Of a stretch of 64,000 bases of DNA, positions 43,306 through 56,412 are shown in pieces. Both the position numbers and the translations under genes were made by a program. The notes below the pieces were generated by a model. The model saw only the letters and a list, made by a program, of their open reading frames with translations. It ran no database searches and was not told the origin of the DNA. The stretch covers positions 1 to 64,000 of the forward strand of contig JABHAA010000047.1 in NCBI GenBank assembly GCA_018674495.1. Reading direction: 5' to 3'. Source of the stretch: Rhodospirillaceae bacterium. Its GTDB lineage: Bacteria > Pseudomonadota > Alphaproteobacteria > Rhodospirillales > UBA2165. Numbering within the stretch: position 1 is the stretch's first letter; every line of letters begins with the position of its first letter.

Positions 43306-44961
43306 ATGGTGCGTTTTATTGATATCCCGCGGATCGAGAAGAATCCCAATGAACGGGTTCCCCTGGTCGCCTTGATTTATTTCAAGGCCGATGAGCCGGT
43401 GACAACCACGGTTGTCGTGGAAGACGGCGATCGCCGCCGCGAGTTGAAATTCGATCCGAGCCATGATCCGGAAGCTGGCCTGCCCATCATCGGAATGCGC
43501 GCCGACCGGGAGCACCGGTTCTCGGTCTCCATCACCAGCCATGCGGGCGCGGGCGAAGGTCCCGAGGCGCTGAGTTATCGAACCCCGGAACTATCGACCG
43601 ACACGGTGGACATGCCGACCATTCAAGTGATCAAGTCGGACGTGCAAGCCATGGAGCCAGGATTCACCTTGCTCAGCATCCGCAGATCATCAATCCCGCG
43701 CGCCCACTGGGCGACCCCCAAGCAAGCCGCGTTCGAAGAAAATTGGGGTATGCTCGCGGCGCTCGACGAGGAAGGCCAGATTGTCTGGGTCTACCTTTCC
43801 GATGCCCGTATTGCCGGCGTTCACCAACTCAGAAACGGCAATCTATTTTTCCACCACGTTGATTTTCGTACCATCGAGATGGACCTGTGCGGCAATGTAA
43901 TCCGCCAGTTTCACGCCGCCCGCCGGCCCCAGGGTTCGCTGGAAAATTCGATTCCAATCGAGGCCGATAGCCTGCACCACCAGCCCCACGAGTTGGAGAA
44001 CGGAAATTTCCTAGCCCTGACAGCCAATTCCCGCGAGGTGGAAAATTACTTTACCAGCGTCACCGACGCAGATGCACCGCGCAAAACCCAGCACGTCGTC
44101 GGCGACAATATTGTCGAGTTCACGCCCACCGGCGAGATCGTTTGGAACTGGAACACGTTCGAATATCTGGACACCGACCGCGTCGGCTACGGCCTGTTGG
44201 AACCTTATTGGTGGGTACGCGGTTTCCCAGGCGCTCTCGATTGGACCCATGGTAACGGCGTCACCCTGGATCCTCATGATGGCAACGTGCTGGTCTCGCT
44301 CCGTCACCAGGACGCCATCCTCAAAATTGACAAGGAGACCAAGGAGGTCATTTGGATTTTGGGCGACCATTATGGCTGGGTAGGGGCGTTGAAGGAGAAG
44401 CTTCTAACCCCGGTCGGTGGTATGGAATGGCCCTATCATGGCCACAATCCACGGGTGACCGGACCCGGACGTTTCATTATGTACGATAACGGCATCATCG
44501 GCGCCCTGCCGCCGGCGCCGCGGAAAAAGCCCGCCGATTGTCTTGCCAGGGGCGTTGAGTTCGAGGTCGATATCGAGAACATGGAAGTACGCCAAATCTG
44601 GTCTTCTGCAGATGCCGATACCGGAACGCCGGTCACGTCGTGGGCCATGGGTGATGCCCATCGCATGCCGAACACGGGCAATATATTTATCGTCGATTCA
44701 GCCTGTGCACCGATGCGGGACGTGCTCAATAAATCGGGCACCCTTACCTGGGATGATCTTGATTGGCGCCTGGGCCCCCGGGAGAGTTGGCACGTTACCG
44801 ATTTTCCGGCTTGGGTCCGGGTGCGCGAGTATGGCGGCGCCGACAACAGCGACGTGGTATTCGAGGTTCACCTTCTAGATCAAAACGACGTCGTCAGTTG
44901 GCAGGTCTTCGGCGGCCTGCGCGCGGCAAGTCTATATCCGCCGAGGGCATTGTCATACTAA
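43306..44961 (+). CDS. Arylsulfotransferase (AssT-like) family protein, copy 2
   Basis: A 551-residue paralogue of the protein at 38732, with the same layout: Fn3-like N-terminal domain (1-93), then a propeller with H228 (DSLHHQPHE), H315 (DWTHGNGV), R333 (SLRHQD) and H378/H380 (YHGHNPR). Again no signal peptide. SLRHQDAILKID is closer to the canonical AssT arginine motif than copy 1. GGAG stands 10 bases before the ATG. It forms an operon with the sulfatase. Both copies keep all candidate catalytic residues, so two active enzymes with different substrates are likely rather than one decaying duplicate. Confidence 0.82.
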   Translation: MVRFIDIPRIEKNPNERVPLVALIYFKADEPVTTTVVVEDGDRRRELKFDPSHDPEAGLPIIGMRADREHRFSVSITSHAGAGEGPEALSYRTPELSTDTVDMPTIQVIKSDVQAMEPGFTLLSIRRSSIPRAHWATPKQAAFEENWGMLAALDEEGQIVWVYLSDARIAGVHQLRNGNLFFHHVDFRTIEMDLCGNVIRQFHAARRPQGSLENSIPIEADSLHHQPHELENGNFLALTANSREVENYFTSVTDADAPRKTQHVVGDNIVEFTPTGEIVWNWNTFEYLDTDRVGYGLLEPYWWVRGFPGALDWTHGNGVTLDPHDGNVLVSLRHQDAILKIDKETKEVIWILGDHYGWVGALKEKLLTPVGGMEWPYHGHNPRVTGPGRFIMYDNGIIGALPPAPRKKPADCLARGVEFEVDIENMEVRQIWSSADADTGTPVTSWAMGDAHRMPNTGNIFIVDSACAPMRDVLNKSGTLTWDDLDWRLGPRESWHVTDFPAWVRVREYGGADNSDVVFEVHLLDQNDVVSWQVFGGLRAASLYPPRALSY

Positions 44962-45040
44962 AGCGGACTGATCTGCAAGACCAAATGCCGGCAAATATCA
45001 GACCATAAGTTGACGCCACTCTACCAATGCAACGGAGCGA

Positions 45041-45390
45041 TTAAGTTTGAAGGTTTGGCGGTTGTAGAGATGACGTTCCTGGTTGGCCGTGACGTTTCAT
45101 GGTCTTCTTCAAAAACTTCAACACGGCATTGCGATTCCGCCTCTTGGAGACAAAGATCTCAAAAACCTCACCCTCCAGATATACGGCTCGCCAGAGGTAA
45201 TGAGTTTCGCCGCAAACATCGGCCCGAACCGATTCCACCAGGCACGCACCGTCTCGTAGCTGATATCGATCCCACGTTCGTCGAGAATATCTTCGACCTG
45301 CCGTAGTAATAGCGGAAAGCGGATATACATCATTACGGCCAAGCGAATGATCTCAGGCGAAGTCTTGAAATAACGGAACGGAATTTTCAT
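45041..45390 (-). pseudogene. IS6-family transposase remnant
   Basis: One minus frame starts at 45390 and reads MKIPFRYFKTSPEIIRLAVM, then the typical IS6 N-terminal YETVRAWWNRFGPMFAAKL. A second frame continues with GETHYLWRAVYLEGEVFEIF and KRRNRNAVLKFLKKTMKRHG. The DDE segment with the first catalytic aspartate is missing between them, and the sequence ends before the rest of the catalytic domain. It is therefore frameshifted, internally deleted and 3'-truncated. A probable outer end, GGCAGTGTCAGAGGAAATT read on the minus strand, lies around 45429-45447. Confidence 0.85.
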
Positions 45391-45447
45391 GCGGGGACGC
45401 TACGAGGCACGCTATGGGCACTCAAGCAAATTTCCTCTGACACTGCC

Positions 45448-45469
45448 GGGATTAATGTAGGTTCAAATC
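45448..45469 (+). repeat. 22-base dispersed repeat, copy 2
   Basis: Second copy of the 22351-22372 sequence, with one mismatch. It starts directly after the apparent IS6-type terminal sequence. Slightly further right, AATTTTCTCTGACC (near 45491-45504) resembles the IS end AATTTCCTCTGACA, hinting at a second, lost insertion next to the tRNA. Confidence 0.5.
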
Positions 45470-45536
45470 AAGGGCTTTCTTCGTCCCAAGTAATTTTCTC
45501 TGACCAAGCCTGGGCGCAGGTTCGCGCCTGGGTGGT

Positions 45537-45613
45537 TGGTGGGCCCGGTAGGACTCGAACCTACGACCAGACCGTTATGAGCGGCCGGCTCTAACCAACT
45601 GAGCTACGGGCCC
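45537..45613 (-). tRNA. tRNA with CAT anticodon (Ile2 or elongator Met)
   Basis: On the minus strand a 77-base cloverleaf runs from GGGCCCG to the encoded CCA. It has the D-arm GCTCAGTTGGTTAGAGC, anticodon loop CTCATAA (anticodon CAT), T-arm GTAGGTTCGAGTCCTAC and acceptor pairing CGGGCCC. The acceptor resembles that of tRNA-Ile(GAT), which hints at the lysidine-modified tRNA-Ile2, but elongator Met cannot be excluded. It is not an initiator type, since the first pair is G-C. Its 3' end faces the catabolic island. Confidence 0.93.
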
Positions 45614-45655
45614 CACCGGTGGCGCTTATAACAAACCCCAGCGCCCTTGGGGATT

Positions 45656-45689
45656 AAAAAAAAACGGCGCCCGGTTAAAGGGGCGCCGT
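45656..45689 (-). terminator. Terminator of rpoD
   Basis: Read on the minus strand, ACGGCGCCC and GGGCGCCGT form a perfect 9-bp GC stem around an eight-base loop, followed by a run of nine T. It begins 22 bp after the rpoD stop codon and separates rpoD from the tRNA gene. Confidence 0.92.
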
Positions 45690-45711
45690 CTTTCTAAAAA
45701 TTTGCAGCGGC

Positions 45712-47769
<2,058 letters not shown>

Positions 47770-47884
47770 TTGAACCCCGCACTAAGGTTTTGTTCCATCA
47801 TGGGCGCCGGCACCGCGAAAAAACATCCGGCCGCGCCCGCATCCCTCAAATATTCCTATTCGGCGATGCCCAATTCCTGGTAAA

Positions 47885-49753
47885 TCAGGCCGCACCGTCG
47901 CCCCCGGAACGGACCAACACATCATCCGATCCCGCGTCTTCATCCACCGTCGATGCGGACGCCAGCAAGGCGGTCAGCTTTTCAAAGGCTTCCCGCGTCG
48001 GCGCCGCTTTCAAACGTTCTTTCGCCGCTGAAATGTCTTCCAGCAGTTGGGTACGCTTGTACAGCCGATAGAGTTGTTCCCAACCCCTTTCGGCATCGGT
48101 CAATGGCTGATCTGGCCGGGCGAAACGTGCGTGGTCGTAGACCCGTCGGCTCAGTAGGCCGCCCAATGTGTCCCTAAACCCGGTAACAGTGTTTAAATGG
48201 TCCACCAGACCCTGAAAGTCAAGTTCTACGGACTGCGAAAGGGCTTTCAATACCTCTTGGCGCAAACCATCCAGGGCCGGCGATTGAAAACGCATAGTGC
48301 CCAAAGTCTCATCCACCGCATCGAACAGCGCCGGATGGGTGATCACGGTGGTCATCAAAATTTCTTCTTGCAGGCGCGATGTATCCACAGGTGTCGCCGC
48401 GCCGGACCGCGCCGCCATTCGTTTCGGGACCGCGGCGCCCTTGCCGCCCTGACCCTTATTCCGGCCGCCCCCCTGGTCCCGTTCCTGGCGATATTCCTGC
48501 CAGATGCGGTCTTTAAGGCTGGAGAAATAATGGCGGCGCACCAGCTCGTCTTCGATACGCCCGGTCAATTCCCGGAACCTTTGTTCGAGCCCGGCGCGCC
48601 CTTCCGGGCTGTCGAGGCGGCGTCCGCGCCGTTCCAGCCGCCAGATCATTTCGGAAAGCGGCAAGGCTTCGGCCAGCACGCCGTTCATAGCATCGGCGCC
48701 GCCGGCGCGCACCAGGCTGTCGGGATCCTGGCCGGCGGGCAGGCTGGCAAAGCGAAGCCCGTGGCCCGGTGTCAGGATCGGCAGCATGTTTTCCGCCGCC
48801 CGGCCAGCGGCGCGGGCGCCCGCCGCATCACCATCGAAACAGAGATAAGGCTCCGGCGCATAGCGCCACAAAAGCCGCACCTGATCCTCGGTCAGTGCAG
48901 TGCCCAGCGGCGCCACCGCGTTGCCAAGCCCGGCCTGATTGAGGGCGATAACATCGGTATAACCCTCAACCACGATGATGGCGCTTTCGGCGCGCGCCGC
49001 TTCCGCCGCTTCCGCCAGCCCATAGAGATTGCGCCGTTTATGGAACAAGGGGGTTTCCGGGGAGTTCAGATATTTGGGCTCGCCCTCGCCGAGAATACGC
49101 CCGCCGAAGGCGATGACACGCCCCCGCCGGTCGGAGATCGGAAACATGACGCGCCCCCGAAACCGGTCATAGGGCTGGCGCCCACCATCATCGGGCTGGA
49201 TCAAAAGCCCGGTCTCGACCATCTCGGCATCGCTGATATTCTGCCGCGCCAAAGCGGTTTTCAATCCGTCGCGCAGGTTTGGTGCAAAGCCAATATGAAA
49301 GCGCGCAATGGACGCCTCGGTAATACCGCGCTCCTTCAAATAGTCGAGCGCCGGTTTGCCGGCGGGCATGCGCAGCTGCTTTTCAAAATAATCGCTGGCG
49401 GCTTCCAGTATCCCATAGTGGGTTTTGGCGCGCTCGGCACGCTGACGTTGCTCCGGGCTATCCACTGGAACTTCAAGCCCGGCGTCCCCGGCCAGGCGCT
49501 CCACCGCTTCGGGGAACGACAGATTGTCCAGCTTCATGACGAAATCGATGGCGCTGCCGTGCTCGCCGCAACCGAAGCAATGATAAAATCCCTTGTCTTC
49601 GTTCACGGTAAAGGACGGCGTTTTCTCGTTATGGAACGGGCAAAGCCCGGTATGTTCCCGGCCCCGCTTTTGCAGCCGCACCCGTTTGCCGACCAGCCCG
49701 GCCAGATCGACGCGGGCGCGCAATTCATCAAGAAACTGGGGAGAGAAAGCCAT
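47885..49753 (-). CDS. dnaG: DNA primase
   Basis: A 622-residue bacterial primase. The N-terminal CHC2 zinc finger is CPFHNEKTPSFTVNEDKGFYHCFGCGEHG (within residues 38-66). The RNA-polymerase core and TOPRIM domain follow (VVEGYTDVIALNQ, then CFDGDAAGARAAGRAAE). A basic, Gly-rich linker (about 430-460) leads to the helicase-binding C-terminal domain. It synthesises primers at the replication fork. It is co-directional with rpoD and with yqeY upstream, though 600 bp of spacer with a repeat element separates dnaG from yqeY. Confidence 0.97.
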   Translation of the reverse strand: MAFSPQFLDELRARVDLAGLVGKRVRLQKRGREHTGLCPFHNEKTPSFTVNEDKGFYHCFGCGEHGSAIDFVMKLDNLSFPEAVERLAGDAGLEVPVDSPEQRQRAERAKTHYGILEAASDYFEKQLRMPAGKPALDYLKERGITEASIARFHIGFAPNLRDGLKTALARQNISDAEMVETGLLIQPDDGGRQPYDRFRGRVMFPISDRRGRVIAFGGRILGEGEPKYLNSPETPLFHKRRNLYGLAEAAEAARAESAIIVVEGYTDVIALNQAGLGNAVAPLGTALTEDQVRLLWRYAPEPYLCFDGDAAGARAAGRAAENMLPILTPGHGLRFASLPAGQDPDSLVRAGGADAMNGVLAEALPLSEMIWRLERRGRRLDSPEGRAGLEQRFRELTGRIEDELVRRHYFSSLKDRIWQEYRQERDQGGGRNKGQGGKGAAVPKRMAARSGAATPVDTSRLQEEILMTTVITHPALFDAVDETLGTMRFQSPALDGLRQEVLKALSQSVELDFQGLVDHLNTVTGFRDTLGGLLSRRVYDHARFARPDQPLTDAERGWEQLYRLYKRTQLLEDISAAKERLKAAPTREAFEKLTALLASASTVDEDAGSDDVLVRSGGDGAA

Positions 49754-49912
49754 GCGCCATCATACTCATGCGCGCCCCGCCCGCGAGCGCCAATTCTGGT
49801 TTTTATCCCCGTTTTCCTTGTAATTCACAGGCTTAGGCCATTGCAATGGAGATGTATTTGCGAAAGTGCAAATCGGTATTCCATGCGTTTTTTGGCGAAT
49901 CACATTTTTTCG

Positions 49913-50089
49913 CCACGGAGTCAGTGAGACGGTGAGAAGAAAAGGAAGAAAAATTAACACCGAGCTCACAGAGAACACAGAGGAGGAAGAGAAGAGAGAA
50001 TGCGCTGCGCGCGGCTAAAAACCTTCTCTGTGATCTCTGTGTTTCAAACCCTTTTCTTTCTTCTTCTCACCGTCTCACTGACTCCGTGG
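49913..50089. repeat. Gene-less inverted-repeat element related to the GxxExxY cassette
   Basis: Perfect 29-bp inverted arms (49913-49941 and 50061-50089) enclose 119 bp. The arm begins CCACGGAGTCAGTGAGACGG and differs at two of its first 27 positions from the left arm of the GxxExxY cassette at 52334. Inside, a second set of arms is built of CACAGAGA-type repeats (about 49967-49985 and 50024-50044). No coding sequence is inside. The structure resembles a MITE or a transcribed long hairpin placed between yqeY and dnaG. Confidence 0.75.
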
Positions 50090-50111
50090 TGAATCTTCTT
50101 CTACTTTGAAA

Positions 50112-50148
50112 CAGAAAACGGCGGGAAAAAATCCCGCCGCGTTTTCTG
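50112..50148 (-). terminator. Terminator-like hairpin downstream of yqeY
   Basis: CAGAAAACGGCGGGA (50112-50126) pairs with TCCCGC-CG-GTTTTCTG (50132-50148) with a single bulged base, leaving a loop of A residues. On the minus strand the loop is all T. The hairpin is strong, but it lacks a clean T run after the stem and lies 210 bp beyond the yqeY stop, so it may end yqeY or belong to the adjacent repeat element. Confidence 0.5.
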
Positions 50149-50361
50149 ACACCCGATACCTGACCCCTGGAATTTGGGTCCTCCCTGGATCCCAGTTTAT
50201 TGCTTTTGCCGTCGGGGCAGCGACGGGGTGGCCTGGCCGTTGCCAAGAATCATAGCGGCACGGCTGAATCTGTCTATCCCAAAAATTCGCTTAATATGAA
50301 AATAATCACCTTGACTTGCGACGCGAACCAAAGGCCGCGCACCACCAACGAGATTCATGAC

Positions 50362-50817
50362 CTAAGCCAGCTTGTCCTTGACCAACTGGCTGGCCTTGGA
50401 GAAATCCATGCAGCCGGCATGACGCTCGCGCAACGCCGCCATCACCTGGCCCATCTGTTTTAGCGAGGAGGCTTCGCATTCGGTGATCACCGCTTCGACG
50501 GCGCCGGCGATCTCATCGTCGCCCATCTGCTCGGGCAGGAAGCGCTCGATGATGGTGATTTCCTCGGCCTCGGCATCGGCCAGGTCCTGGCGGCCGCCCT
50601 TGGTGTAGGCGGTGATGCTGTCGTGGCGCTGCTTGATCATCGATTGCAGCAATAGGATCAGCTCGTCATCGCCGACGGGCTCGTCCTTACCCTTGCCCCG
50701 TGCCGCGATATCGCGGTCTTTAAGGGCAGCAAGGATCAGCCGCAACGTGGACGTCGCACGCTCTTCCTTGGCCCGCATGGAATCTTTCAGTGCTTCACTG
50801 ATTTCGGTACGCAACAT
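50362..50817 (-). CDS. yqeY: YqeY/GatB-like protein
   Basis: A 151-residue YqeY-family protein. Its N-terminal helical part (SEALKDSMRAKEERATSTLRLILAALKDRDIAARG, over residues 7-41) and the C-terminal part (ERFLPEQMGDDEIAGAVEAVI; MGQVMAALRERHAGCMDFSKAS) match the family, which shares a domain with the tRNA-binding end of GatB. Its exact role is not established; tRNA-linked amidation is proposed. Its position upstream of dnaG-rpoD and opposite carA is common in alphaproteobacteria. Confidence 0.92.
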   Translation of the reverse strand: MLRTEISEALKDSMRAKEERATSTLRLILAALKDRDIAARGKGKDEPVGDDELILLLQSMIKQRHDSITAYTKGGRQDLADAEAEEITIIERFLPEQMGDDEIAGAVEAVITECEASSLKQMGQVMAALRERHAGCMDFSKASQLVKDKLA

Positions 50818-50924
50818 GGGCTTACCTCCCGCGTTAAGCGCGCTATTCCTCGAAAGCGGCTGACGGTAGCCAGTTTAGGCTATGTCTGTCAATCGTTGCC
50901 GCCACCTGGGCAATATACTAAGCC

Positions 50925-50940
50925 ATTGTTTTTAAACAAT
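50925..50940. promoter_or_regulatory. Palindrome in the yqeY/carA gap
   Basis: ATTGTTT (50925-50931) and AAACAAT (50934-50940) are perfect inverted repeats with two bases between. The site lies about 20 bp upstream of the proposed carA -35 box, where an activator or repressor could act. No regulator can be assigned. Confidence 0.35.
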
Positions 50941-50958
50941 ATATTAAATCGTTTTTTC

Positions 50959-50987
50959 TTGACGATGGGGGCGCAGTTGCGTATGAG
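50959..50987 (+). promoter_or_regulatory. Sigma-70-type promoter for carA
   Basis: TTGACG (50959-50964) and TATGAG (50982-50987) are separated by 17 bases, a good match to the housekeeping consensus. The predicted start would give a leader of about 120 bases before the carA ATG. No obvious leader peptide or riboswitch fold is recognised in it. Confidence 0.55.
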
Positions 50988-51117
50988 ATACCTCCAGCCA
51001 ACAGCTTTACCGGGGGTGTCCATGGCCCCCGGATATTAACATTTTACCGCATTCCGGCGCGCCGCGAGCCATGCCATAAGACCTCGCCAGCGCCCCCCGG
51101 AATGAGCAAAGGTCCCC

Positions 51118-52332
51118 ATGCCCAATGCCGCTTCCCAGGCTGCGCGTACCGCCAAGCCGCGCCAAAACGAAACGCGGCGCCCGCCCGGCGCCGATGCGGC
51201 GTTGGTGCTGGCCGACGGCACGGTGTTTTGGGGACGCGGCGCCGGCGCGCCAACGGGCAGCCCGGCCACTGGAGAAGTCTGTTTCAATACATCGATCACC
51301 GGTTACCAGGAAATACTGACCGATCCGTCTTACGCCGGCCAAATCATCACTTTCACCTTTCCCCATATCGGCAATGTGGGCACCAACCTGGAAGATATCG
51401 AGGCGACCGCTCCGGCGCTGACCGGCTGTGTCCTGGCCGCCGATATTACCGAGCCCGCCAACTGGCGCGCCGCCGAGCATCTGGACGCCTGGCTCAAAAA
51501 CCATAATCTGGCCGCAGTCACCGGCATCGACACAAGACGCCTGACCCGGCGCATCCAGGGGGGCGGCTTCGCCAACGCCGCCATTATTTACACCCCCGGC
51601 GCCGCTCCGGATATCGAAGCCGCTGGCGCCGCCGCTGCCGCCTGGCCCAGCCTCGAAGGTATGGATCTGGCGAAGGACGTGACCTGCGATGCGCTCTATG
51701 ACTGGAACGAAAGCGTCTGGTCTATAAAGCACGGCTACGGAACCCAGCTAAAACCCCGCCGGCACGTGGTGGCCATGGATTTCGGTGCCAAGCACAACAT
51801 CCTCCGCTGTCTGGCTGGTTTGGGCTGCCGGGTAACCGTTGTCCCTGCGGCCACCCCGGCGGCGAACATATTGGCGCTAGGCCCCGACGGCATATTCCTA
51901 TCCAACGGTCCCGGCGATCCAGCGGCGACCGGCGTTTACGCGGTGCCGGCGATTAAGGCGTTGGTTGCGTCGGGCGTGCCGGTCTTCGGCATCTGCCTCG
52001 GCCACCAGATGCTGGCGTTAGCCTTGGGCGCGACCACAACCAAAATGCACCACGGCCACCGGGGCGCCAACCATCCGGTCAAGGATCTGGAGACCGGCAA
52101 GGTGGAGATCACCTCGCAGAACCACGGGTTCGTGGTCGAGCGCGGGAGCCTGCCGGAGGGGGTGGTTGAGACGCATACGTCTTTGTTTGATGGCACGGTT
52201 GAGGGGATCAAGTTGGAAGGCAAGCCGGTGTTCTCGGTGCAGCATCATCCCGAGGCATCGCCGGGGCCGCAGGATAGTCATTACCTTTTTGATCGGTTTG
52301 TGGCGATGATGGAAAGAGAAGAAGAAGGTTGA
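51118..52332 (+). CDS. carA: Carbamoyl-phosphate synthase, small (glutaminase) subunit
   Basis: A 404-residue class I glutamine amidotransferase with a roughly 26-residue polar N-terminal extension. The small-subunit domain is at the N-terminus (SITGYQEILTDPSYAGQIITFTFPHIGNVG). In the glutaminase domain, nucleophile Cys is in VFGICLGHQML and His-Glu in VQHHPEASPGPQ. It releases ammonia for CarB in arginine and pyrimidine synthesis. The stop codon (52330-52332) is followed with no gap by the left inverted repeat of the GxxExxY cassette, so carA and carB are no longer adjacent. The acidic tail MEREEEG is repeat-like (GAAGAAGAAGG). Confidence 0.97.
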   Translation: MPNAASQAARTAKPRQNETRRPPGADAALVLADGTVFWGRGAGAPTGSPATGEVCFNTSITGYQEILTDPSYAGQIITFTFPHIGNVGTNLEDIEATAPALTGCVLAADITEPANWRAAEHLDAWLKNHNLAAVTGIDTRRLTRRIQGGGFANAAIIYTPGAAPDIEAAGAAAAAWPSLEGMDLAKDVTCDALYDWNESVWSIKHGYGTQLKPRRHVVAMDFGAKHNILRCLAGLGCRVTVVPAATPAANILALGPDGIFLSNGPGDPAATGVYAVPAIKALVASGVPVFGICLGHQMLALALGATTTKMHHGHRGANHPVKDLETGKVEITSQNHGFVVERGSLPEGVVETHTSLFDGTVEGIKLEGKPVFSVQHHPEASPGPQDSHYLFDRFVAMMEREEEG

Positions 52333-52771
52333 ACCACAGAGACAGTGAGACGGTGAGAAGATGAGTGACAGCAATGACCGGTTTACGGAAACCGTTATCG
52401 GTTTGGCCATTGAGGTTCATAAAGTTTTGGGGCCGGGGTTGTTGGAATCTGCTTATGAGGAATGTCTGTGCTATGAACTTGATCAAGCCAGTATCGCCTA
52501 CCAACGCCAGCTTGCGCTACCGGTTGAATACAAAGCGGTCCAATTGGAACTTGGCTATCGGCTTGATATCGTCGCCGAGAATAAATTGATCTTGGAGCTG
52601 AAAACAGTGGATAAAATATTGCCAATCCACGAGGCTCAGTTACTAACCTATCTAAGGTTAAGCGGCATCGAGACCGGCTTAATTTTGAATTTTAATTCAA
52701 CCGTTCTCAAAAATGGTATCCGCCGCCTTGTCCTATAACCTTAATATTCTTCTTCTCACTGTCTCTGTGGT
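52333..52771 (+). mobile_element. Inverted-repeat cassette carrying a GxxExxY gene
   Basis: Perfect 18-bp inverted repeats, ACCACAGAGACAGTGAGA at 52333-52350 and its complement at 52754-52771, enclose a single gene. The left arm continues CGGTGAGAAG directly into the ATG at 52361, so the repeat supplies the ribosome-binding region. The gene's stop lies 16 bases before the right arm. No transposase is present. The unit sits exactly after the carA stop codon, splitting carA from carB. Arm sequence is closely shared with the gene-less element at 49913-50089. Mobility is inferred from structure, not shown. Confidence 0.65.
52361..52738 (+). CDS. GxxExxY-family protein (PD-(D/E)XK nuclease-like)
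   Basis: A 125-residue protein with the family motif G26-x2-E29-x2-Y32 (LGPGLLESAYEECL). A nuclease-like core has D69 (GYRLDIV) and E79-L-K81 (LILELK), the D-x9-ExK arrangement of PD-(D/E)XK enzymes, followed by a conserved helix HEAQLLTYLRLSGIETGLILNF. The family is widespread and small; its biological role is not established to my knowledge. The start is fixed by the left inverted repeat, which ends at the ATG. It is foreign to the carAB operon. It could be a cassette-borne nuclease acting on the repeats or a passenger; this is speculation. Confidence 0.9.
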   Translation: MSDSNDRFTETVIGLAIEVHKVLGPGLLESAYEECLCYELDQASIAYQRQLALPVEYKAVQLELGYRLDIVAENKLILELKTVDKILPIHEAQLLTYLRLSGIETGLILNFNSTVLKNGIRRLVL

Positions 52772-52890
52772 AAAACTTCTTCTTTTTTCTCCTCAATCAC
52801 TTGCACTCAAGCGAAAATAAACTAAATAAGACTTAGGCCAATAAAATTGAATGATATGAATGTCTTATGACCATTTTAAACCGTTATAAA

Positions 52891-52930
52891 CCCCTACCAA
52901 ACCATACCGAACCATACCAATCCATACCGG
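52891..52930. repeat. 10-bp tandem repeat upstream of carB
   Basis: Four degenerate copies of a 10-base unit, consensus ACCATACCRA: CCCCTACCAA, ACCATACCGA, ACCATACCAA, TCCATACCGG. They lie in the spacer between the GxxExxY cassette and carB. No protein is encoded. They may be slippage products or part of the inserted DNA. Confidence 0.7.
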
Positions 52931-53028
52931 ATATTTTCAACAAGGAGTCGCACGAGATTAAAATGCTAATGCCCGCAATAAATGAAAAAGCCGTATTCCT
53001 CTCCGTGATCTCTGCAGCTCGCTCTTAA

Positions 53029-56340
<3,312 letters not shown>

Positions 56341-56412
56341 ATATTGTTTTGCCTTGCTCTTGGCGGTAACGCCGGGAAGCGGGAATATTTTGTTTAAGAG
56401 CGGATTATTGAG

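Noticed and set aside
48197..49927. A 576-codon plus-strand open frame
   Set aside because: It is antisense to dnaG, and the translated sequence shows no motifs. dnaG on the minus strand has complete zinc, TOPRIM and C-terminal domains.
49913..50089. CRISPR array
   Set aside because: The repeats are inverted pairs with a single spacer, not regularly spaced direct repeats, and no cas genes are in the window.
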